The notes beneath the pieces are model-generated. The model was not told the origin of the DNA and did not search any database. It saw only the letters and a list, made by a program, of their open reading frames with translations. This document shows, piece after piece, positions 50,100 through 58,468 of a stretch of 64,000 nt of DNA. Origin of the DNA: Enterocloster bolteae (GTDB taxonomy: Bacteria > Bacillota > Clostridia > Lachnospirales > Lachnospiraceae); the NCBI RefSeq assembly GCF_002234575.2, contig NZ_CP022464.2, positions 3,348,001 through 3,412,000 of the forward strand, given 5' to 3'. The first letter of the stretch is position 1; the number at the start of each line of letters is the position of its first letter. A program made the translations under genes and the position numbers.

Positions 50100-52811
50100 C
50101 TATATGCCAAACAGCCGCTCAATATCCTTAGGTGTTTCAATATCAATGCTGCTACGTTCCGACGGAGAGGTAACCACGAACGCCCGGCCCCGGCCGTTGT
50201 TGATGATTTCATCCTGCTCGCTTTCATTGATGGCTCCCGCCTTCTCATAAAGCCTGCACAGGTCATGCATATCGTTAGGCGACAGGGGGAAAATAAAGGA
50301 ATACTGGCAGGCGTTGATGACAGCCGTAGATTTTCTCGCCAGTTCTTCTGTTCCCACAAAGTCCTTAATGTTCTGGGTAATGATAATCTGCATTCCGTTA
50401 TACTTTCGGATACGCTTGGCCATCTGGTACATGAAATCCAGGGCCACGGGATACTTGCTGTCGATAAATACATGGGCCTCGTCGATAACGATTATAATTT
50501 TTCTGGAGGCGCCGTATCTTAAGTTGTAGTCTCTGTTCTTGATAATTTCATTATCCAGCCACTTTAAAACAAGAAGCATCTGGGCATTGGCTACGGTATT
50601 ATTCTTGTTGGCCAGCAGGGACTGGAAGTTAAACACAATAAAATTTTCCTGGGTGCTTATGGAGGCTTCACCGTTCCACAGTCCCGCGTTTCTTCCTCCG
50701 GTGGCAAATTTGGATATGTAGTTCAGCAACACCGTCAGATTCTTCTTGCTGTAATCCCCGGTGGACATCTGAAAATCATTGAGTATCTTCTCATACAGAT
50801 CGTCAAAGGTGGGGTAGTCCCCGGGTGTCAGCCCGCTTAAATCAGTCTCTGCGTCAATTCCCTTTGCCTCGTACATCCGGATGGTAATATTATTCAGGTA
50901 CTCCAGCGCGTCCGCTTCAATTCCCGGCAGTATCTGCCGGTAAAACTCTTCCAGGAACTGCATGTGCATATTAAAGCTTACTTTGGCACCCGGAATCTGG
51001 TTCTCTTCCTCATCCCCGTCAAGTTCATCTTCCTCATCCGAGAGTCCGGTGATGATGTGGAAGGGATTCAGTCTTCCCTCGGTGGCGCTTCCCACGTCTA
51101 TAATCTTTCCCTTAAGGGAACGGGCCAGCCCCAGATACTCGTTCTCCGGATCCAGTATGAATATTTTACTGTTCTCCGCGGCCAGGTTGGCCAGAATACT
51201 CTTGGTTGCATAGGATTTACCAGAACCGGACTTTCCAATCACCACCATATTGCTGTTGACCCGCTCCTTGTTCCTGGCAAAAAAGTCCAGGAATACAGGA
51301 CGCCCTGCGCTCTTTCCCAGGCAGATCCCTTTCTTTTCCATCATTACCTTATACACGTATGGGAATGCCGCGGCCACAGAGCCGCTGTGGATTCCCCGCC
51401 CGTCCTTGGAAAATGCGTCGAAGGCGGATATATGGCCGGAAGCGTAGGCATCAAACTGCCGCATAAACATATCTGAGGATTTGAACCCCCATTCCGACAG
51501 TTCCCTGCGGATCTGACGCTTCATGCCGATTCCCTGGCCCGGGGGCCTGTATCCCGGTCCCAGCAGCTCCGGAGACGCCTCATAGTCATAGGCTGTGATG
51601 AAAATATTCACGTCCATTAGTATCTCGTTATCCCCCTGCAAAAGCGAAAGCACCTCAGCAAGGGTATCTATATGGCTGCCCAGCTCCATCAGACGGCTGG
51701 TTTTTCCAGTGCTGGCTCCCTGCTCCCGCAGTTCATCAATCGCCCTGTCAATCTGTTTAATTCCCTTATATCTGTCAATGGGCCTCATCTTCAGCGTTAC
51801 ACGCACATCAGGCCGGTTAAAAAGGGCATGGCCCCATGCATTGGGTACCACAATGGGATAATCGGTTACCCGCAGATTATGGGTTACAAGGCCGTCATAG
51901 GCAACCGTCCTGGATGTAACCGCCAGCTTATCCGGAAGAATCCAGTCCATGTACTGGTCCGGTGTCAGCTTCCACGCCTCCCGCTCGTCAAAGACTCCGC
52001 TGTAGTTGTATTTCAGGAATATAGCCAGCTCCTGCTCTTTGAGAATTCTGCATTCTATACCATGGGGACCTAAGGTATCCACCATGTTCTGTGCCTGCTC
52101 TGTGAGACGCCCCCTGTCCCGCCCGAAAAACACCATATAATGAAAGGGCAGATATACCGTCTCTTTATTATTAAACAGCTCCAGCTGGCTCATCCGGTCC
52201 TGTATAATCCCGATACGCACCGTCAGCTCCTCATCTGTCATCAGTCCGCGGATATAGGCTGCTTTTAAATCCTCCATCTTTTTTTCTTCGCCTTCGATAA
52301 AGCTGTCATAGAGCACCGGGCGGTCCAGCTTTACCATAGCGGCGGAATCTGTGTCATTGACTGTCCGAAGGATAGAACCATACACCTGGTCAATAAGCTG
52401 GTTCTGGCGCGGCTCCGTAAGGAATCTGAACTCAATGGAGGGAATCTCCACCACTACCCCCAGGTAAGAGGTTCCATATTCAATAAACATATCTGAGATG
52501 CCTGTAAACGGGGTCACCCCGGCTACAGGTATCTGCCCCTTTTTCTCCGGATGCTTTACAAACTCTTTATAGCTCATGGCATATCTGATTGCATAATACA
52601 GGCTCTTATATGCCTTCTCGTCATCCAGAGGGATAATGGAGGCTGAAAAGACAATAAATACAATCAGGGCGGCCATCCATCGCAAAGGCAGGTTGGACAG
52701 AAGCATAAAAAGGGTCAGGGTCACCCCTGCTGCCGCAATCACAATGTCCAGCAGTTCAATTCCCTTAAAAAATTCCATGGAAACCCTGGTTTTTTTTGGT
52801 ATTATTCTCAT
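50100..52811 (-). CDS. virB4: VirB4-family secretion ATPase with VirB3/PrgI-like N-terminus
   Basis: 903 aa; the start overlaps the previous stop (ATGA). Residues about 1-60 carry two hydrophobic helices (IVIAAAGVTLTLFMLLSNLP, AALIVFIVFSASIIP) followed by a PrgI/VirB3-like segment; the CagE/VirB4 domain follows. Walker A VIGKSGSGKSYATKSI at about 524-532, Walker B IIIVIDEAHVFIDSK near 778. It should power pilus assembly or substrate transfer at the inner face of the membrane. A VirB3-VirB4 fusion is known in other type IV systems. Confidence 0.92.
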   Translation of the reverse strand: MRIIPKKTRVSMEFFKGIELLDIVIAAAGVTLTLFMLLSNLPLRWMAALIVFIVFSASIIPLDDEKAYKSLYYAIRYAMSYKEFVKHPEKKGQIPVAGVTPFTGISDMFIEYGTSYLGVVVEIPSIEFRFLTEPRQNQLIDQVYGSILRTVNDTDSAAMVKLDRPVLYDSFIEGEEKKMEDLKAAYIRGLMTDEELTVRIGIIQDRMSQLELFNNKETVYLPFHYMVFFGRDRGRLTEQAQNMVDTLGPHGIECRILKEQELAIFLKYNYSGVFDEREAWKLTPDQYMDWILPDKLAVTSRTVAYDGLVTHNLRVTDYPIVVPNAWGHALFNRPDVRVTLKMRPIDRYKGIKQIDRAIDELREQGASTGKTSRLMELGSHIDTLAEVLSLLQGDNEILMDVNIFITAYDYEASPELLGPGYRPPGQGIGMKRQIRRELSEWGFKSSDMFMRQFDAYASGHISAFDAFSKDGRGIHSGSVAAAFPYVYKVMMEKKGICLGKSAGRPVFLDFFARNKERVNSNMVVIGKSGSGKSYATKSILANLAAENSKIFILDPENEYLGLARSLKGKIIDVGSATEGRLNPFHIITGLSDEEDELDGDEEENQIPGAKVSFNMHMQFLEEFYRQILPGIEADALEYLNNITIRMYEAKGIDAETDLSGLTPGDYPTFDDLYEKILNDFQMSTGDYSKKNLTVLLNYISKFATGGRNAGLWNGEASISTQENFIVFNFQSLLANKNNTVANAQMLLVLKWLDNEIIKNRDYNLRYGASRKIIIVIDEAHVFIDSKYPVALDFMYQMAKRIRKYNGMQIIITQNIKDFVGTEELARKSTAVINACQYSFIFPLSPNDMHDLCRLYEKAGAINESEQDEIINNGRGRAFVVTSPSERSSIDIETPKDIERLFGI

Positions 52812-54877
52812 TTTTTATCCCCTTTGCTTTTATCTGGATTGAGCCTTGTACCATTGGGCAGTTTGGGCTTCTCTGGATAGAAGGCGATTTGTCCCTTATT
52901 AATTCCGCTGCTTATAGGAGTTTTGTCAATCTTACAACCAAAGGTGCGCTCCAGACGCATTCTATCGGCAGGGTTAAAATACATTAAACTGTTTTTATCA
53001 TCAGACTGGTGCTGAAGCCAATTTGTAACGTACCGGGACCGCTCCTTGGGATCGGAATAAGACAAAGCCTCCTCCCTGACCTTGGCGATTTCATTTCTTT
53101 GCGCAAGTACGGCGCTCTTCCTTTTAGCAGGGTACATAAAGTCTACGGTGCCGTCCTTATTTCTTATAAACGCATTATCCTTTCTAAATTGGTCGTAACC
53201 GTATTTAAAAGGCCTCTTATCATTTTCAAAGTTTATATGCTTTAAGGTACTCTTCTTTACATTCTTAAGGGCTGCCTTTGAAACAGGCTCCAGCTGCCTT
53301 GACCTTCCTCTGGCAGGACGGTGCCCGCCTATGGTAAAGCCGGAACTGTTTTTCAGCTCGTCATAAATAACGGCCTTCTTAAACTTTGGCTGCTTAGGCG
53401 GCTTAGATCGCAGGCGGCTGGTCCTTACCTCACTCCGGGCCCCGGACCCCTTAGGATCTCCGCCCTGAAGCCGGGTTCCCACATCCTTACCTGCGCCGGT
53501 AATCTTCTCCTCCAGCTTTCCGGATACCTTCTGCTCCAGCCGGTTCTTAATTGCCCTGAATGGGGCAGCGGCAAGCATGGCCGCTCCATAGGCATCCCGG
53601 TTGCTCTCCTGCTCCAGCCGTCCTGCGGCTTCATTCACCAGACCGGTCAGCAGGCTGCCTGCTTTGTACACGGTCCAGGCCCCGCCCATAACATAGAGGG
53701 CTGCCATGACAATCCTGCTCTCTCCCCCCATGCCCTCAGCTGTTATTCCTCCCCTGAGAATCAGGGGCATCAGCATCAGATAAATCTTCATCAGAACAAC
53801 GGTACCGTAGCCTGTAAAAAGCTTTCCCATAAACATCCCGAACCACTGTTTAAATTTCTCCCCGTCATCCAGGGGCATCATTGCCACAAAGTAAGGAGAC
53901 ACCAGGTACAGCAGAAGGATTTCAAATATCCTCCGTATGACTGTCAGGAAACAGAGGAAGAGGATAACGCACAGGAAAATAGCGGTCCATCCTCCCATCA
54001 GATAATCGAATCTGCTTAAATCAAAATTGAGAACCACATTGGGTATGTTGGTATATCTTTCATAAGTGTCATTCAAATAAAAGTTCTTTCTCGGCTCCTT
54101 TGTTATATCAAAATCCGGGTTGGCTTTGTCCAGCACCTTAAAGCCAAAGCCCTCATCCAGTTCCACCGTTCCCCATTTGGACATATTATTCTCGCTGTCC
54201 CAGGCCGCGTTTACGGATGCAATGGTAAATATGGTGCTGCCCAGAGTACTCCTCCCTCCATTGTCATCAAAGGACACTGCGGTGTTAAGGGTTGTAAGTA
54301 TAATCATGGACAGCTGTATCATGAACCAAACCGCAAAGGGAATCAGGAAAGCGCCCAGAACAGATTTAAACAGCTGCTTGAGCACATGGCTTACCGGCCG
54401 TTTATTTTCAAAATCCAAGTCAAAGGACGACTTTGCCACCCCGAATATAGTCAGAAGCAGGGCAATACCCACGCCTCCCAGGGTGATAACCTTGAAGGCC
54501 TCAGAGATGGCGGTGCTGGTGAACAGCACCTCTAAAAGGCTCCCTGTCACGGCAGCTCCCTCTCTGCCATTGGGATAGTAGGTAACCGGCTCCAGGCCAA
54601 TAAAGATATCAAACGCCTTTTCCAGACAGTCCACCACCATCAGATATCCTATAAACTGCAAATAGTTCATAAAGGCGCCCAGCACCTCTACTACCCGAAT
54701 CACCCAGTAGAACACAACCTGGAGCACAGGAAGGAGTATGGGCCCCAGGATGTACTGAAACACATATCCCCAGGCAATGTTTATAATCGAAACCACAAAA
54801 TCAAACACAGGTGTGACAATACTTGAGAGGACCTTTTCATATACCCACTCATAAATCCCCAGATATGACATCTCCAC
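52808..54877 (-). CDS. VirB6/TrbL-like membrane protein, 689 aa
   Basis: 689 aa with a GTG start at 54875-54877 and GGAGG 10 bases upstream. Six to seven hydrophobic helices lie between residues 20 and 410 (FDFVVSIINIAWGYVFQYIL, VITLGGVGIALLLTIFGVA, VILFLCFLTVIRRIFEILLLYLV). A central region carries DDGEKFKQWFGMFMGKLF. The C-terminal 270 residues are soluble and basic. The layout and the LLLYLVSPYFVAMMPLDDG motif fit VirB6-type channel subunits. It is a paralogue of the 616-aa gene next to it. Confidence 0.82.
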   Translation of the reverse strand: MEMSYLGIYEWVYEKVLSSIVTPVFDFVVSIINIAWGYVFQYILGPILLPVLQVVFYWVIRVVEVLGAFMNYLQFIGYLMVVDCLEKAFDIFIGLEPVTYYPNGREGAAVTGSLLEVLFTSTAISEAFKVITLGGVGIALLLTIFGVAKSSFDLDFENKRPVSHVLKQLFKSVLGAFLIPFAVWFMIQLSMIILTTLNTAVSFDDNGGRSTLGSTIFTIASVNAAWDSENNMSKWGTVELDEGFGFKVLDKANPDFDITKEPRKNFYLNDTYERYTNIPNVVLNFDLSRFDYLMGGWTAIFLCVILFLCFLTVIRRIFEILLLYLVSPYFVAMMPLDDGEKFKQWFGMFMGKLFTGYGTVVLMKIYLMLMPLILRGGITAEGMGGESRIVMAALYVMGGAWTVYKAGSLLTGLVNEAAGRLEQESNRDAYGAAMLAAAPFRAIKNRLEQKVSGKLEEKITGAGKDVGTRLQGGDPKGSGARSEVRTSRLRSKPPKQPKFKKAVIYDELKNSSGFTIGGHRPARGRSRQLEPVSKAALKNVKKSTLKHINFENDKRPFKYGYDQFRKDNAFIRNKDGTVDFMYPAKRKSAVLAQRNEIAKVREEALSYSDPKERSRYVTNWLQHQSDDKNSLMYFNPADRMRLERTFGCKIDKTPISSGINKGQIAFYPEKPKLPNGTRLNPDKSKGDKK

Positions 54878-54892
54878 CTTATCAGCACCTCC

Positions 54893-56743
54893 TTATCCGT
54901 CTCTGTCCCCGGAATCCTTTGCCGCTCCCGCGGCGCCAGAGGCCGCCCCCTGGACCCCCTGCTTTGCCGCCCCCACAGCGTTTTTGGCCGTGGATTTGGC
55001 TGCGGATTTAACCGCGTTTTTAGCTGTGCTGCCGGCCGTCTTGGCAGCCGTCCCTACTGCCTTGGCCCCTGCTGTGGCGGCTGCCTTGGCCCCTGCTGTG
55101 GCGGCTGCCTTGGCTCCTGCCGCTCCCGCTGTGGCCGCAGCGCCAGCGCCTCCGGTGGCCAGACCGGTGCCCAGGCCTACACCTGCAGCCACACCCAGCT
55201 GAACGCCAGTCGATGCCGCCTTCCTTGCCGCTCCCACCGTATATCCCATGGCCAGCATGGTGGATGTCTTGGCATCCTCTGCCGCTTTAGGGTTGAGGAT
55301 CTCCAGGAACATGGCGCAGCTTTTATATACAGCAAACATACCTCCCAGGAAAAATATGGTTTTAAGTATGGAATCAATCATGGATTCCTCCAGAGAAGGT
55401 GAATTCCTGTCCACAAGGCCCATGTTCACCAGTACGCTGTCCATGGCCGAGTGGTTCTCCATATAGCTCATGCCTGTTTTTTCCCAGGCGAAATCCACAG
55501 CCTCTTCCATGCGGTTTACCTCCTCCTGATACGCAGGGTTACCGGAGCCCGGAATTTCTATTCCTCCGGTCTGCTCCCTCAGATTATCAAAAAACTTATC
55601 TTTGGTCTGGTCATAGACACCTCCCGCGTACAGCCGGTCCATTACAAAGGAGCTGCCAAGGCTCAGGTTATCACTGAAAATCAAAGGCAGCAGCAGCATG
55701 AATATTTTCAGGGCATAGATAACTCCAAATCCCGCCAAAAACTTGGCTATAAACATTTCCCTCCAGCGCTTAAACATATCCCCCCGGTCCAGAGGGATTG
55801 TCGCCACAAAAAATGGAGCTACAAGGTACAGCAGCACCAGTTCCAGCAGCCTGCGTATAAACTGTATAAGCACGCCTGCCAGCATGATAATCATGAAGAT
55901 GCTTGCGCTGAAGCCCAGAAGATAATCAATTTTGGCCGCGGAGAAATCAGAGCCCGAATCCCTGAAATCCAGGTAATCCTTATCACCGTTCAGATAACTG
56001 CGGCGCAGGTCGTCGCTCATACTGGGCGGCAGGTATTCAACACGGAAGGCCGAATCAAGACTGGTCAGTATCTCATAGGTAAACTTATCGCCCAGCCCTT
56101 CCGCAACATCTGCCGTCTCCTGTAAGACAGGAATCTCAAAATCCGCCCTTCCGGCTCTTAAGCTGGCTGTCAGGAAGATGTAAAGGCCCATGCTCGGATC
56201 CCCTGCGGTGCCGGACTCGGCCTGTATGACCGCTTTGGTCTGCTTTATCAGAGCCGAGCTCAGCTGCATCAGGGCAATGCACAAAAAGGGTACCAGCATA
56301 AAGGAGACACAGGCTTTCATGGCATCCTTCAGCACCTGGCTGATGGGATTCTTGTTTTCCAGCGTGGAGGAGGACATGGAGCGCACTATGGCAAAAATGG
56401 TAAATAAAAAGCATATGCCTACGGCCACCAGAGTTATCATCAGAAAGCCTTTGCTGACCGCGTCCTGGTTGAACACCATCTCCATAAAGGTCATTGGCTT
56501 GTTATCCACAATAACATTCTCAGTGCCTGCGAAAATGCCTATCATTGTTTCCAGGGAGTCCAGAATCTTGCACACTGTAATCAAAAAGAAGTATGCCAGG
56601 ATGGAGACGCTGTGGGACAGTACATACATTGCTTTTTCATAGAACAAGGACAGGATTTCCGTCATAACCGGCACAAATATTTCGTTAAATAAAAGCACCA
56701 TTGTGGTATAAAGCACATCAGTAAAGCCCTTTGCCACTTCCAT
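54893..56743 (-). CDS. VirB6/TrbL-like membrane protein with Ala-rich tail, 616 aa
   Basis: 616 aa, ribosome site AAGGAGTTGATGGA. Multiple hydrophobic helices in residues about 35-370 and 480-510. RRLLELVLLYLVAPFFVATI and PLDRGDMFKRWREMFIAKFL repeat the motif of the preceding paralogue. The last 115 residues are a low-complexity Ala/Gly/Lys tail (AAATAGAKAAATAGAKAVGT type). It probably forms the inner channel with its paralogue and VirB4. Both genes together occupy the place of the two large TrbL/VirB6 proteins in Firmicute conjugative clusters. Confidence 0.82.
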   Translation of the reverse strand: MEVAKGFTDVLYTTMVLLFNEIFVPVMTEILSLFYEKAMYVLSHSVSILAYFFLITVCKILDSLETMIGIFAGTENVIVDNKPMTFMEMVFNQDAVSKGFLMITLVAVGICFLFTIFAIVRSMSSSTLENKNPISQVLKDAMKACVSFMLVPFLCIALMQLSSALIKQTKAVIQAESGTAGDPSMGLYIFLTASLRAGRADFEIPVLQETADVAEGLGDKFTYEILTSLDSAFRVEYLPPSMSDDLRRSYLNGDKDYLDFRDSGSDFSAAKIDYLLGFSASIFMIIMLAGVLIQFIRRLLELVLLYLVAPFFVATIPLDRGDMFKRWREMFIAKFLAGFGVIYALKIFMLLLPLIFSDNLSLGSSFVMDRLYAGGVYDQTKDKFFDNLREQTGGIEIPGSGNPAYQEEVNRMEEAVDFAWEKTGMSYMENHSAMDSVLVNMGLVDRNSPSLEESMIDSILKTIFFLGGMFAVYKSCAMFLEILNPKAAEDAKTSTMLAMGYTVGAARKAASTGVQLGVAAGVGLGTGLATGGAGAAATAGAAGAKAAATAGAKAAATAGAKAVGTAAKTAGSTAKNAVKSAAKSTAKNAVGAAKQGVQGAASGAAGAAKDSGDRDG

Positions 56744-56755
56744 TCCATCAACTCC

Positions 56756-58468
56756 TTACCGAACCGTCAGATTCCTTTTTTTCCGAACCAGCATCACTGC
56801 TCCTGCCGTTATGGATATGACTATCGCCGCTATGGCAATGACCCCATACATATTTACCTTATACCGCAGTGAGAATTCCTTAAGGGTCTGGTTGCCGGCC
56901 CTGTCTGTTACTGTCAGTACATAGCTGCCTGTTTCGGTTATCGTAAATCCGTTAAATTCCCGCGGTTCCCCGCCGTTCTTTGCCAGGGTCACAGAGGCCA
57001 GATCCGTGGAACTGTAGATTATCCGGGCCGTCTGCCCCTCTATCTCCACTTCCACTGCCGGAGGCTCCGTGTCCCGGTTAAGCTCTACCTCCAGAGTCTC
57101 CCCGTAATCTCCTTTCAGGGTAACAAGGTAGCTTCCGTCGGCCTCCATGGTGAGCAGAGTTCCCTCTCCTGTGTCCAGGGAATTCCCGTTAAAGGAAGCT
57201 GCTGAAATCCTGGTCCCTTCAGGCGCGCTAAAGGTATCCCGGTTAACATATGTATTGCTGATTTCAAAGGTAAACTCATATTCCCCGGATACCAGACGGT
57301 ATATTCCGTATTCCGCCGCCTCCTGCCGCTCGTTCAGGGCTGTTTCCTCCTCCCCTCTGTAGAGAGTGTACTGCCCTTCACCCGGATAGATTGCCACGGA
57401 CTGGTTAATGAGCATTCCTTCCGGCACGCTGGACCGGAACGTAAAGCCGTTCTCCAGGGTTACCAGGTACATCTTTTCATCCTCCAGATAAACCTGGCTT
57501 CTCCCGGAGACTTCTCTGCCTTCCCTGCCGGAACCCCTTCCTTGGTCTGAACCATTCTGACCGGAATCCCCCTCCTGGCCCGCACCGTCCTGACCGGAAT
57601 CCTTCTCCTGGCCCGCACCTTCCTGGCCGGAATCCTCTCCCTGGCCCAGGACGCCTTCCGAAGATGCGTGAAGCCCCTGGTCCGTGTTCCCTGCCTCATT
57701 ATCTGTCCCGTCATTGCTTCCTTCCCCTGCCTCTCCTTTATCCCCGGATTCGGAAAAGAGCTGGCCGGCCAAGGCTGCCGCAATGTCATCACCGGCAATC
57801 CCTGACTCCGAAGTAATCTGGTTCAGCAGTCCTGCGGTATCACTTCCGGTGAGTCCATCTATCTGCCGGGCCAGGGCGCCTGCGGCTCCTGATACGGCGC
57901 CTGACGCGTCCTGCCGTTTCTCATCAATGCGGAACCGGAATACGGTTCTGTACTCTTCCTGCTGGGAGAGGGGAACATTCTTATCATATACTGCTGTTAA
58001 GCGCATAACATAGGTCCCTCTGTCCGACAACAGCTGGCCGGATGTATAGTTCATGGGCACGCCGTCCTTCTCAGCTGTACAGAACACGTCCACAGGTATC
58101 TCCACATATACGGGGCGATCCGTTATTCCTCCGTTGGATACATTGGAATAAATAAAATATCTGCCGTCTATGGAATGTTCATATAAATCATAGTCACTGT
58201 GATACTTCTCTCCCATGGACACCTCATGTATCCTTGGACCCGCCAAAGCGCTGTCCTCCTCCAGAGCGGTCTGCGCCGCCCCCGGTCCGTTGAATACGTC
58301 CTCTGCCCCTCCCTCTGATATCCAGTCCTCTGCCTCAGTATAAATCCTGGACAGATAGGAGTCTGCCGTGTCATCGTTATAGGAAGCTGCCAGCGCCCTG
58401 TCCGGCAGCCCAGCCGCCATACAGCAGCCTGCAAAAAGCAGCAGTCCCTTTTTTATTCCTCTGTTCAT
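56756..58468 (-). CDS. C-terminally membrane-anchored Ig-like surface protein, 570 aa
   Basis: 570 aa, starting inside the coupling-protein stop (ATGA overlap). Signal peptide to about residue 28. The N-terminal domain (about 30-180) is beta-rich. A low-complexity linker at about 255-325 repeats GQEGAGQEKDSGQDGAGQ-like units. Two Ig-like beta domains follow (about 330-520), ending NGFTITETGSYVLTVTDRAGNQTL. A membrane helix (VIAIAAIVISITAGAVMLV, about 540-560) and KKRN tail follow. Shares its layout with the 372-aa protein. Confidence 0.8.
   Translation of the reverse strand: MNRGIKKGLLLFAGCCMAAGLPDRALAASYNDDTADSYLSRIYTEAEDWISEGGAEDVFNGPGAAQTALEEDSALAGPRIHEVSMGEKYHSDYDLYEHSIDGRYFIYSNVSNGGITDRPVYVEIPVDVFCTAEKDGVPMNYTSGQLLSDRGTYVMRLTAVYDKNVPLSQQEEYRTVFRFRIDEKRQDASGAVSGAAGALARQIDGLTGSDTAGLLNQITSESGIAGDDIAAALAGQLFSESGDKGEAGEGSNDGTDNEAGNTDQGLHASSEGVLGQGEDSGQEGAGQEKDSGQDGAGQEGDSGQNGSDQGRGSGREGREVSGRSQVYLEDEKMYLVTLENGFTFRSSVPEGMLINQSVAIYPGEGQYTLYRGEEETALNERQEAAEYGIYRLVSGEYEFTFEISNTYVNRDTFSAPEGTRISAASFNGNSLDTGEGTLLTMEADGSYLVTLKGDYGETLEVELNRDTEPPAVEVEIEGQTARIIYSSTDLASVTLAKNGGEPREFNGFTITETGSYVLTVTDRAGNQTLKEFSLRYKVNMYGVIAIAAIVISITAGAVMLVRKKRNLTVR

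Noticed and set aside
50060..50473. N-terminal extension of the 238-aa lipoprotein
   Set aside because: The longer frame overlaps the VirB4 3' end and lacks any signal; the ATG at 50057-50059 gives a proper lipoprotein signal.
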